Position numbers and translations under genes: made by a program
The notes under the pieces: generated by a model
Told to the model about the DNA's origin: nothing
What the model saw: the letters and a program-made list of their open reading frames with translations, nothing else
Database searches by the model: none
DNA from: Brevibacterium aurantiacum
GTDB lineage: Bacteria; Actinomycetota; Actinomycetes; Actinomycetales; Brevibacteriaceae
DNA: 64,000 nucleotides
NCBI RefSeq assembly: GCF_900169065.1
Contig: NZ_FXZB01000003.1
Span: 62,001-126,000 of the forward strand
Direction of reading: 5' to 3'
Shown: in pieces, positions 1 through 7,648 of the stretch
Layout: each line of letters starts with the position of its first letter
Numbering within the stretch: position 1 is the stretch's first letter

Positions 1-738
1 CGCGAGTCCAGTGGCCGCGGCGATCTTCAGCGCCGAGTTCGACCCGTACTCCCCCGCCACGCGCGCCCCGCCGAACTGTGCCAACGCAGCATCGAGGACC
101 TCCCGCGTTCCCGAACCGACCTCTCTGACCAGAAGCGGCACCGTCGCCAACTCCTCGGCGCTGATCGGGTGGGTCCAAGCCTCGGCGAAGGTAGGTGCGG
201 AGGCGATCATGAGGCGGTCATGACCGACCACCTCGGCGGGAAAGCCCTCCGGCAGGGACACGGATTCGATGAGCCCGAGGTCGCAGCGCTGCTCGCGCAC
301 GGCCGCGATGACTGCCGAGGAGTTCTCGACGGCCAGGCCCACATCGATGTCGGGATGCGTCGAGGTGAACGTCGTCAGATAACGCGGCAGCAGGTATTCG
401 GCCACGGTCAGGGAGGCGGACACGCGCACGGTGCCGGCCCGGGCATCCTGGATGGCGCGGGTGCCCGCATTGAGATCGGCATAGGCGTCGATGACCTTCG
501 AAGCCCATTGCGCAACCGCGTGGCCTTCGGCCGTGAGCTGAGTCCCTCGAGGCGAGCGCCGCAGCAGCGGCACCTTGAGATCCCGCTCGAGGTTGCGCAG
601 ACTGCGCGAGGCATTCGGCTGGGCAAGTCCCATCGCCTCGGCGGCCTGCCCGATGGATTGAGCGCTCGCGCTCAGCGTCACCAGCAGCCCGAGAGCCGGC
701 AACTCGGGCCAATCCTGCATCCTGCTGAGCTCCTGCAT
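1..738 (-). CDS. LysR-family transcriptional regulator, C-terminus off the window
   Basis: From an ATG at 738 the minus strand stays open for 246 codons to base 1, so the end of the effector domain lies outside the window. Residues about 10-67 form the LysR winged helix-turn-helix (IGQAAEAMGLAQPNASRSL), followed by the start of the substrate-binding-like effector domain (TVRVSASLTVAEYLLP). It is transcribed away from the YeiH-type exporter gene at 825. LysR/YeiH neighbours recur in many bacteria, so control of that gene is the likely role (inference). A dyad with LysR-box spacing lies between the two starts. Confidence 0.9.
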   Translation of the reverse strand, partial: MQELSRMQDWPELPALGLLVTLSASAQSIGQAAEAMGLAQPNASRSLRNLERDLKVPLLRRSPRGTQLTAEGHAVAQWASKVIDAYADLNAGTRAIQDARAGTVRVSASLTVAEYLLPRYLTTFTSTHPDIDVGLAVENSSAVIAAVREQRCDLGLIESVSLPEGFPAEVVGHDRLMIASAPTFAEAWTHPISAEELATVPLLVREVGSGTREVLDAALAQFGGARVAGEYGSNSALKIAAATGLA

Positions 739-750
739 GGCCCGATTATG

Positions 751-769
751 CCATATCATCCCGATATGG
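751..769. promoter_or_regulatory. Candidate LysR operator between lysR and yeiH-like gene
   Basis: Perfect 7-bp inverted repeat CCATATC-N5-GATATGG. It contains the T-N11-A arrangement typical of LysR boxes (T at 754, A at 766). It sits 12 bases upstream of the lysR start and 55 bases upstream of the exporter start, where an autoregulating LysR protein would bind. Confidence 0.5.
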
Positions 770-824
770 GTTGTTCGACTTTTAGCGGCTACCGCTTCCC
801 GCGCCTGCTTGACAGACTGATTCC

Positions 825-1928
825 ATGAAGCACATTGTCCGTCTCCTCCCCGGCCTGGGGGTTGCCGCAGCCGCCACCGCGATCGCGTGGCCCATCTCCC
901 TGCTGGCACCCGTCCTCTCCCCACTCCTCATCGCCATCGTCCTGGGGATCGTCGTGGGCAACGTCTTCCCCGAGCTGCCGCCGACCTTCCGACCCGGCCT
1001 CGACTTCGCAGCCAAGCCTCTCCTGCGTCTGGGCATCGTGGCCCTCGGCGCGCAGGTGGTTCTCGGTGACATCCTCGAACTCGGTTGGCTGGTTCTCGTC
1101 CTCGCCGCCGTGGTCGTCGGCGTCGGCATCGTCTCCGGACTGCTCCTGGCACGTCCGTTCCGTGTCGAGTCGAATCTGGCGCTGCTCATCGGGTGCGGGT
1201 TCGGCATCTGCGGTGCCGCCGCTGTCGCCGGGGTCGAATCGACGCTGAAGGCGAAGAAGGAGGACGTGGCAGCGGCGATCGGCCTTGTGGTCCTCTTCGG
1301 CACGCTGATGATCGCCGTGATCCCGTCGCTGAGCATCGCCTTCGGGCTGGCCCCGGACACCGCCGGAATGTGGGGTGGGGCCTCGACGCACGAGGTCGCC
1401 CAGGTCGTCGCGATCGGCGGCATCATCGGCCCCGCCGCCCTGCAGGTCGCCGTCCTCGTCAAGCTCTCCCGCGTCATCATGCTCGCCCCGACCGTCGCCG
1501 TCCTCAGCATGGTGATGCGTCGCCGGGAGAGCCGGGCCCAGGCCTCGGTGACGTCTCCCGCCGAGGTGGCCCCGCAGTCCTCGTCAACGGCTGAGTCAGC
1601 GTCGACTGCCCAGTCTTCCTCCGGGGAGTCAGTTTCGGGTGGGAAGCCACCGGCGCCAGCGACGAAACGTCCGCCCATCGTGCCGCTCTTCGTCGTGGGG
1701 TTCCTTCTCATGGCGGGCCTGCGCACCTTCGGCCTGTTGCCCGAGTTCGCAGTCTCCGGTCTGGGCTGGCTGCAGACCGTGTGCCTGGCCATGGCCATGT
1801 TCGCCCTGGGACGCGGCGTCCAATGGCGTTCGCTGCGCAACCTCGGCGCCGGTCCCATCGGGCTGGCCGCGACGACGACTCTCATCGTTGCCGTGATCGG
1901 ACTTGGCGGAGCCCTTCTGCTGACCTGA
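825..1928 (+). CDS. YeiH/UPF0324-family putative sulfate exporter
   Basis: 367-residue polytopic membrane protein of the YeiH (PF03601) family, annotated elsewhere as a putative sulfate exporter; the substrate is not proven. About ten hydrophobic helices are visible. Family-like glycine-rich segments occur at residues 120-140 (LIGCGFGICGAAAVAG) and around residue 185 (WGGASTHEVAQVVA). A hydrophilic Ser/Thr/Glu-rich loop of about 50 residues (roughly 230-280) separates the two halves and looks like a lineage-specific insertion. The ATG at 825 has no clear Shine-Dalgarno. The last codons and stop are part of a tandem repeat. Confidence 0.9.
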   Translation: MKHIVRLLPGLGVAAAATAIAWPISLLAPVLSPLLIAIVLGIVVGNVFPELPPTFRPGLDFAAKPLLRLGIVALGAQVVLGDILELGWLVLVLAAVVVGVGIVSGLLLARPFRVESNLALLIGCGFGICGAAAVAGVESTLKAKKEDVAAAIGLVVLFGTLMIAVIPSLSIAFGLAPDTAGMWGGASTHEVAQVVAIGGIIGPAALQVAVLVKLSRVIMLAPTVAVLSMVMRRRESRAQASVTSPAEVAPQSSSTAESASTAQSSSGESVSGGKPPAPATKRPPIVPLFVVGFLLMAGLRTFGLLPEFAVSGLGWLQTVCLAMAMFALGRGVQWRSLRNLGAGPIGLAATTTLIVAVIGLGGALLLT

Positions 1929-1946
1929 GCGAGCACTGACCTGAGC
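1920..1946. repeat. Tandem repeat spanning the exporter gene stop codon
   Basis: CTGACCTGAGC occurs at 1920-1930 and again, identical, at 1936-1946 (16-base period). The TGA of the first copy is the stop codon of the exporter gene. One of four gene ends in this window with this arrangement. Confidence 0.6.
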
Positions 1947-2090
1947 ACACATGCTGGAAGCCTGCCCTGCCGACAGCCCGATCTCGATACGATGTGCAGA
2001 AGTCGGATCGGGAGACGATCCCGCGGACGGCTGAGATCAAAAGGTCGGCCGAGATCACGATCGACGCCTAGGTGAGCGAAGGATGCAGCA

Positions 2091-3494
2091 ATGAGCGCAG
2101 ACGCGGTAGTCATCGGCAGCGGCGTGATGGGGGCTTCGATCGCCTATTCACTGGCCAGACGCGGATACGCGGTCACCGTCGTCGACAAGAAATCGGGACC
2201 GGCCCAGGGATCGACCGGGGCCACGAGTGCGATCGTTCGCTTCACCTATTCACTGCGAGACTCCATCGCCATGGCCTGGGAGTCCAAGCATCTGTGGGAG
2301 AACCTCCGAGACCACCTCCAGGCACCGGAAGCGGAGCCGGTGGCGGACTTCATCCGCACCGGCATGGCCGTCATCGACATTCCCGGACTGCTTCCACCCA
2401 CCCTCCGGTCCCACTTCGACGATCTCGCAATCCCCTACGCCGAATGGGACGCAGTCGAGCTCTCGCGGGAGCTGCCCGGAATCGACGTCTCGAACTACCA
2501 CCCGCCCGTGCGTCCCGATGATCCGGCGTTCCTCGACGACAGTGCTGAGGAGGCGAATGCCCTGTACACACCGGACGGCGGGTACATCTCCGACCCCGTC
2601 CTGGCCACGGAGAATTTCGTCCGCGCCGCCCAACGACACGGCGCACAGTTCCTCTACAACGCCGAAGTCATCGCCCTAGACCACCGAGTCCTCGACCGAC
2701 AGCAGACTGTCGGCAGCGCGCCCGAAGACGTGACCGAGGGCGTACCTAGCAAAGCAGGCGCACCTGACGAAGGAGGCGATTCCAGCGAGGGACGCGCCGC
2801 TTGGAGCATCGACCTTGCCGACGGCCGGGTCCTCGATGCCGCTGTGGTGGTGAACGCAGCCGGTCCTTGGTCCTCGAGACTCAACGAGCTCGCCGGCGTC
2901 GGATCGGACCACGGGGTCTCGCTGACTCCGCTGCGCCAGGAGGTCCACACTCTGCCGGCTGAATCGACCGTCATCCGCGCCGATGGCTCCCGCATCCCTG
3001 CACTCCTCGATGCCGGCATCGGCACCTATATGCGCGCCGAGGTAGGAGGGCAGCTGCTCATCGGAGGCTCAGAACCCGAGTGCGACGAACTCGAATGGGT
3101 GGATGACCCCGACGAGGTGTCGATGAGTGTTCGACCCGAGCAGTTCGAGACGCAGTCCCTGCGCGCAGCCAAACGATTCAACGACATCACGATCCCGAAC
3201 CGAGCGCGCGGAGTTGTCGGCGTCTACGACGTCGCCGCGGACTGGACGCCCATCTACGATCAGTCAGAGGCAGATGGCTTCTATCAGGCCGTCGGCACCA
3301 GCGGCAATCAGTTCAAGAACGCACCGATGGTCGGTGAGCTCATGGCAGGCCTCATCGACGCCGTCGAAGCCGGCCACGATCACGACAATGATCCTGTCCG
3401 GATACCACTCAATCTCACGGGCGAAGAGTTGGACCTGGGCACCTTCTCCCGCCTGCGCACACCAGCAGGAACCAGCGGCAATGTGATGGGCTGA
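2091..3494 (+). CDS. FAD-dependent amine/D-amino-acid oxidase (DAO family)
   Basis: 467-residue flavoprotein. It opens with the Rossmann motif GSGVMGASIAYSLA and the acidic end of the second strand (VVDK). A second FAD-contact segment, VVNAAGPWSS, lies around residue 260, and the C-terminal part (YQAVGTSGNQFKNAP) is like sarcosine and glycine oxidases. A hydrophilic stretch at residues 205-240, rich in Gly, Glu and Ser, looks like an inserted loop. GAAGGA eight bases before the ATG supports the start. The carrier gene at 3642 on the same strand may supply its substrate (inference); the substrate cannot be read from sequence. Confidence 0.85.
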   Translation: MSADAVVIGSGVMGASIAYSLARRGYAVTVVDKKSGPAQGSTGATSAIVRFTYSLRDSIAMAWESKHLWENLRDHLQAPEAEPVADFIRTGMAVIDIPGLLPPTLRSHFDDLAIPYAEWDAVELSRELPGIDVSNYHPPVRPDDPAFLDDSAEEANALYTPDGGYISDPVLATENFVRAAQRHGAQFLYNAEVIALDHRVLDRQQTVGSAPEDVTEGVPSKAGAPDEGGDSSEGRAAWSIDLADGRVLDAAVVVNAAGPWSSRLNELAGVGSDHGVSLTPLRQEVHTLPAESTVIRADGSRIPALLDAGIGTYMRAEVGGQLLIGGSEPECDELEWVDDPDEVSMSVRPEQFETQSLRAAKRFNDITIPNRARGVVGVYDVAADWTPIYDQSEADGFYQAVGTSGNQFKNAPMVGELMAGLIDAVEAGHDHDNDPVRIPLNLTGEELDLGTFSRLRTPAGTSGNVMG

Positions 3495-3641
3495 TCTCGA
3501 CTGAACACATGCGAGTGCCGGTAGATGAGAAATACTGAACATTCGGGCTGCGGCAACCGCTACTGACCCTGCCGAACTGGTAGTGTCACTCAGCGAGTCA
3601 ACCAGTTTCGCTCAGCGAAATTTCAGCCTGAATGGGAAATT

Positions 3642-5060
3642 ATGCTCGTACAAATCATTGCGTTGTTGATCTTCGTCGCCCTGTTCGCAATCGGCGCGAT
3701 CCGGGGTGTGCAGATCGGCGTGCTCATGCTCGTCGGCGCCGCCGGAACCGGCCTGTTCCTGACAGATATGACCGTCGAAAAGATCATTGCGGAGTTCCCG
3801 CTGTCCATCATGATCCTGCTGGCCGGGGTCACCTACTTCTTCGCCATTGCGCAGGAGAACGGGACCGTCGACAAGATCATCGACTGGGCGCTGGAGAAGG
3901 TCGGATCCTCTGCTGTCCTCCTGCCGATCGTCTTCTTCGTCATCACGGCAGGCATCGCCTCCATGGGTGCACCCCTGGCCGGCCTCGTCATGATGCCGGT
4001 CGGCATGCAGGTGGCCCGCAAGTACGGAGTCGACTACGCACTGATGGGTCTCGCGATCTGCTTCGCCATCGGCGCCGGCGGGTTCGCCCCGACCAGCCTC
4101 TACGGCATCGTCACCTACAGCACCGCCCATGATGCGGGAATCGATCTGTCTCCCTTCCTGCTCTTCGGCATCGCGGTCGTCGTCTACCTCGTGATGCTCG
4201 CCGTCGCCTACTTCATGTTCGGCCGCAAACTCTTCGGCCGGAAGTCCGCCATGGCCGCTGCAGGATCAGGGAACTCCGGTACACACGCCACTGCGACGAA
4301 CGAATTCGGAACCACCGGCGACGCTGCCGGTTCGACGATCTCCCGCGGATCCGCCTCGGCGACGAATGTGGCCTTCGGTGAGGATGACGAGGACGAAGCC
4401 CTGTTCGACTCCTCAAACTCCTCGGCAAGTGCCGAGTCGGGGCCCTTCACCTTCGTGCAGATCCTCACAGTGGTCCTCATGGTCGGCCTCATCGGTTCGG
4501 TCGTGGTTCTGGCCGCGTTCGGCAAAGAACCCGACATCGGTCTGCTCTGCTTCCTCTTCGGTGCGATCCTCTCGCTCGCCGATCCCAAGACAGGCAAGGC
4601 CGCTCTGCCCAAGATCGACTGGTCGACGGTTCTGCTCGTCGGCGGCATCATCACCTTCGTCGGTGTTCTGCAGAACATGGGCGCTGTCGACCTCCTCGGC
4701 GAGGGTGCCGAAGCGATCGGTTCGCCGCTCATCGCAGCCTTCGTTCTGTGCATCGTCGGCGGACTCGTCTCCGCCTTCGCCTCGACGACAGGCATCCTCG
4801 CGGCACTCGTGCCCTTGGCGCTGCCTCTCATCGCCGCCGGCGGAGTCCCCGGTTGGGCGCTCATCGCGGCACTCGGTGTGTGCTCGGCCGTCGTCGACGT
4901 CTCACCGTTCTCGACACTGGGTGCCACTGTCGTGGCCACCGCCCCGCAGGATCACAAGGCCAGGCTCACGCGCATCCTCGTGAAGTTCGGTATGTCGATG
5001 GTCATCATCGGACCCATCGTCCTCGTCGGCGGCCTCGTCGTCCCGGCCATGTTCTTCTGA
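3642..5060 (+). CDS. MatC-type / SLC13-like dicarboxylate carrier
   Basis: 472-residue integral membrane protein in two halves joined by an acidic, Ser/Thr-rich loop (residues about 200-265). The N-terminal half (hydrophobic start, then GVQIGVLMLVGAAG, SIMILLAGVTYFF, GAGGFAPTSLYGI) resembles the MatC N-terminal domain family of putative malonate/dicarboxylate carriers. The C-terminal half ends with a conserved segment on helix borders (DVSPFSTLGA). No soluble binding protein gene is nearby, so it probably works alone as a secondary transporter. Substrate unknown. Confidence 0.8.
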   Translation: MLVQIIALLIFVALFAIGAIRGVQIGVLMLVGAAGTGLFLTDMTVEKIIAEFPLSIMILLAGVTYFFAIAQENGTVDKIIDWALEKVGSSAVLLPIVFFVITAGIASMGAPLAGLVMMPVGMQVARKYGVDYALMGLAICFAIGAGGFAPTSLYGIVTYSTAHDAGIDLSPFLLFGIAVVVYLVMLAVAYFMFGRKLFGRKSAMAAAGSGNSGTHATATNEFGTTGDAAGSTISRGSASATNVAFGEDDEDEALFDSSNSSASAESGPFTFVQILTVVLMVGLIGSVVVLAAFGKEPDIGLLCFLFGAILSLADPKTGKAALPKIDWSTVLLVGGIITFVGVLQNMGAVDLLGEGAEAIGSPLIAAFVLCIVGGLVSAFASTTGILAALVPLALPLIAAGGVPGWALIAALGVCSAVVDVSPFSTLGATVVATAPQDHKARLTRILVKFGMSMVIIGPIVLVGGLVVPAMFF

Positions 5061-5143
5061 GGAATCTGTGGTCCGGGCCCGTTGAGGCGCTCGAACCACA
5101 GAGTTCTCATCACGTCAGCGCAGCAGCCGCCGACCGACATACG

Positions 5144-5176
5144 AATGGTGCCCAGCGAAATTCGCTGGGCACCATT
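5144..5176. terminator. Bidirectional terminator between convergent genes
   Basis: Perfect 16-bp inverted repeat (arms 5144-5159 and 5161-5176, one unpaired base between them) placed between the carrier gene (+) and the acetyltransferase gene (-). The arms begin and end in AA/TT, so it can act in both directions. Confidence 0.75.
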
Positions 5177-5196
5177 TGTGTGTCGCTTCATTCAGG

Positions 5197-5784
5197 TCAG
5201 CGCAGTTCCTTGACCAGGACGACGAACTCGAGATCATCAACCAGCGGCACCCCGAACCGGTCGTCGCCGTAGGGGAAGGGTTCGATCTCGCCGGTGCGCT
5301 CGTAGCCGCGGCGCTCATAGTAGGCGATGAGTTCGGCACGCTTGTTGATGACGCTCATCCGCAGCCAGCGCGCGTTCCAGCGTTCGGCCACCCATGCCTC
5401 GGCGAGGTTCATCAGGGCCGATCCCACACCTTGTCCCTGACCTTCCGGGGACACTGCGAGCACGCCGAGGTAGGCGGTACCGTCAACGGGTTCGCGCAGG
5501 TAGACGCTGCCGACGGCCAAGCCCTCCGCCGAGCGCACCAAGATCATCGAGGAGTCGGATTCGGCGAGCATTTCGCGGGCCATATCGGCATCGAGTCGCT
5601 GACCGCTGAGCAGATCCGCTTCGGTCGTCCACCCCTGTTTCGAGGGTTCGCCACGGTACGCGGAGGCGACCAACGCGACATAGTCGTCGATATCGTCTGG
5701 GCCGAGTTCGCTGACATCGAAGCCTGTTTCGTTCAATACCAGAGTGTGAGCATCGACCATGGTGGCGGGGGCATGGGTGGACAT
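5197..5784 (-). CDS. GNAT-family N-acetyltransferase
   Basis: 195 residues. The acetyl-CoA signature is clear: LAVSPEGQGQGVGSALM (residues about 125-140), followed by the helix carrying AYYERRGY near residue 165. AGGAG eight bases upstream supports the ATG at 5784. The gene converges on the MatC-type carrier gene. The acceptor substrate is not predictable from sequence. Confidence 0.85.
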   Translation of the reverse strand: MSTHAPATMVDAHTLVLNETGFDVSELGPDDIDDYVALVASAYRGEPSKQGWTTEADLLSGQRLDADMAREMLAESDSSMILVRSAEGLAVGSVYLREPVDGTAYLGVLAVSPEGQGQGVGSALMNLAEAWVAERWNARWLRMSVINKRAELIAYYERRGYERTGEIEPFPYGDDRFGVPLVDDLEFVVLVKELR

Positions 5785-5953
5785 AGGTCGGCTCCTTGAG
5801 GATGATTGACCGTCGCCGGGAACGGCCGAAAGAACGGGTTGCTCAACAGGTTAGTCGCTCGGGCGCGAACACAACTATAGTTTCACGTATCAGGACTGAC
5901 ACATTCGCCTGCCGGTATGAAATGACCGGCAGCTTCGCCTTTGAGGAGCGTGC

Positions 5954-6280
5954 ATGGACCTCGTGATCTCGGATCAGACGTACACTTTCGCCCAGGATGA
6001 GGCGGCTGCCCGCTTCACGGTGAGCCACAACGGCAAGTCCATCGGTCACGTCGACTACATCGACCGCGAGGCCGGCCCGGACGACACGTCCGAATCCGCG
6101 GTGCGCACCTTCACCCACACCGAGGTGTCCCCCGCCTATGGTGGCCGCGGCATCGCCGCCCACCTGGTGCGTTATGCCCTGGAGACCAGCGCCGAGGCGG
6201 ATCTGGCCTTCCGTACGACTTGTTCCTATGTCATGGACTTCTTCCGCAAGAACCCCGAGTTCGACGAGATGCGGGCCTGA
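5954..6280 (+). CDS. Small GNAT-like acetyltransferase (YjdJ/Gcn5-like)
   Basis: 108-residue minimal GNAT domain of the kind in the Acetyltransf_CG family. The core THTEVSPAYGGRGIAAHLV holds the acetyl-CoA loop, followed by an alpha-helix and the C-terminal FFRKNPEF segment usual for this family. GAGGAG six bases upstream fixes the start. Its 3' end overlaps the convergent DUF2306 gene by 55 bases, so the two transcripts are antisense there. Confidence 0.85.
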   Translation: MDLVISDQTYTFAQDEAAARFTVSHNGKSIGHVDYIDREAGPDDTSESAVRTFTHTEVSPAYGGRGIAAHLVRYALETSAEADLAFRTTCSYVMDFFRKNPEFDEMRA

Positions 6281-6732
6281 GCAGGCACGAACCTGAGGAC
6301 GTAGCCCACCCAGAGCGTCGCGGCGATGACGACGAAGGCGACGGCGCCCCACAGCAGACCGGGCTCGGCCACCGCCAGCTGCGGAATGTCGCGGCTGGGG
6401 ATGATCGCAGCGAAGGTGCCCGCCGCCAACGCCCCAAGCCACGATCCGACCATCATCGACACGTGCCTGCGGACCTTGCCGAGGCGAATCGAGATGACGC
6501 CGATGGTCGTGGTTGCGAAGGTGAAGATCGCGAGCGCATGGAAGACCGTGAAGCTTCCGCTGAGGGTGTAGATGAACATGCCGCTTATGCATACGAAGTA
6601 CATGAGGATGACCCATGACCGTCCGATCCATCTGTGTTTGCGGTCCTTGGTTCGTCGGATGAGCTGAACCGGCGCCAGAAGCACAACACCCGAGGCGGCC
6701 AGCGCGTGGATTGCTATGAACATCGTTGTCAT
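6226..6732 (-). CDS. DUF2306-type membrane protein
   Basis: 168 residues with five predicted membrane helices. The N-terminal pattern (IHALAASGVVLLAPVQL, then RKHRWIGR) and HVSMMVGSW in the middle fit the DUF2306 family of uncharacterised membrane proteins. It is transcribed away from the MerR-type regulator gene at 6852, a common pairing for this family, so control by that regulator is inferred. A promoter placing transcription start at or beside the ATG is visible, so the mRNA may be leaderless. Confidence 0.8.
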   Translation of the reverse strand: MTTMFIAIHALAASGVVLLAPVQLIRRTKDRKHRWIGRSWVILMYFVCISGMFIYTLSGSFTVFHALAIFTFATTTIGVISIRLGKVRRHVSMMVGSWLGALAAGTFAAIIPSRDIPQLAVAEPGLLWGAVAFVVIAATLWVGYVLRFVPAQARISSNSGFLRKKSMT

Positions 6733-6738
6733 AGACTT

Positions 6739-6767
6739 AAGATAGTTCCACTAACCAAGGTCGGCAA
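6739..6767 (-). promoter_or_regulatory. Promoter of the DUF2306 gene, probably leaderless
   Basis: Minus-strand TTGCCG (6762-6767), a 17-base spacer and TATCTT (6739-6744). The ATG at 6732 begins seven bases past the -10 element, consistent with a leaderless transcript. Confidence 0.45.
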
Positions 6768-6771
6768 CGTA

Positions 6772-6795
6772 GATAGCAGAGTCGGATCTGCTATC
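6772..6795. promoter_or_regulatory. Candidate MerR-family operator
   Basis: Perfect 9-bp inverted repeat, GATAGCAGA-N6-TCTGCTATC, in the gap between the divergent DUF2306 and MerR-type genes. Dyads of this size are typical MerR binding sites. Binding is inferred. Confidence 0.5.
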
Positions 6796-6851
6796 CGATT
6801 GAGTCGCCGAACCACTGGCGCTCCAACCCGTTCGAGGATGTGGGGATTCGC

Positions 6852-7333
6852 ATGAAACTCAGCGCTCTGGCCGCAGAGTCCGGGGTCTCGACCGCCAGCA
6901 TCAAGTACTACATCCACGTCGGCATCCTTCCCCCCCCGGCCGGAAGCGGAATGCGACCACGGCCGTCTACTCCCAGGCCCATCTCGATCGCCTTGCCCTC
7001 ATCACCTGGCTGCGACGAGAGCTCGGGTCCCCGATCGAGTCCATCGCCGCACTGACTCGGTCCATCGATGACGAGTCCTTGGAGAACATCGAACTGATGG
7101 GCATCTGTCAGAGGCTGGCTCTGGAGGCGAGCAACGTCCTGAAGTCTGCTGACCCGGCTTCACCTCCCGCCCCTGAATCCTCATCCGTCGAAAACGATAT
7201 TCGTGGGGTACTTCACGAACTGGGATGGCCGGACATCTCGCCGACCGCAGTGGCTTCGATGGCCGGTGTTCTCGATGAACTCAGCGCCTCGGGATACCAG
7301 GTGGGACCGGATACGATTCGTCGCCATATTTAA
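6852..7333 (+). pseudogene. MerR-family regulator with frameshift at an eight-C run
   Basis: The ATG at 6852 begins a normal MerR helix-turn-helix (LSALAAESGVSTASIKYYIHVGILPP). At the run of eight C (6930-6937) the frame is lost, and the reading frame then stops near 7055. One base less or two fewer continues smoothly into the expected MerR sequence (GRKRNATTAVYSQAHLDRL, LRRELGSPIESIAALT), which runs to the TAA at 7331-7333. Six C would give the canonical LPPGRK; nine would add one proline. Both halves are otherwise well preserved, so this is a recent event, a slippage switch or a sequencing error. No Shine-Dalgarno supports translating the second part alone. Confidence 0.8.
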
Positions 7334-7554
7334 TCCCTGGCCGAGGTCGCCAGCAAGAACACCAGCCCGATCACCGATGATCTGAGCAGAGATCGCATCT
7401 GCATCGAGGTGATGCGCGGCATTACGATGCACAACAGACTGCTCATCACGACCAGCGCACTCGTCCACGCCTCCCTGTCCGCCATGCCACGAAGCCCGCC
7501 GAATAGCGCACCTGAGACAACGAAATTCGAATGACTTGCAGCGGTTATCACCAC
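7330..7554 (-). CDS. Possible small membrane protein, uncertain
   Basis: An open minus-strand frame ends at 7330, overlapping the MerR stop tail-to-tail. Its last 65 residues look like membrane protein: WTSALVVMSSLLCIVM and SSVIGLVFLLATS, separated by a short basic loop. The only in-frame starts are GTG at 7554 or 7551, with no good ribosome site. It may be a remnant. The stretch from 7334 to 7648 holds nothing else I can support. Confidence 0.25.
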   Translation of the reverse strand: MVITAASHSNFVVSGALFGGLRGMADREAWTSALVVMSSLLCIVMPRITSMQMRSLLRSSVIGLVFLLATSARD

Positions 7555-7648
7555 TACACTGTGTGAAGACTGCTCTCTGCCGTGCCCATCGGCCACTCCG
7601 CAGTCATATCTTTTCAATAACCGAACGACAACCAAGGGAGGATCTGTC

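Noticed and set aside
782-2113. 443-codon minus-strand open frame opposite the exporter gene
   Set aside because: Antisense shadow of a high-GC gene; no family-like sequence, and the plus-strand protein is clearly real.
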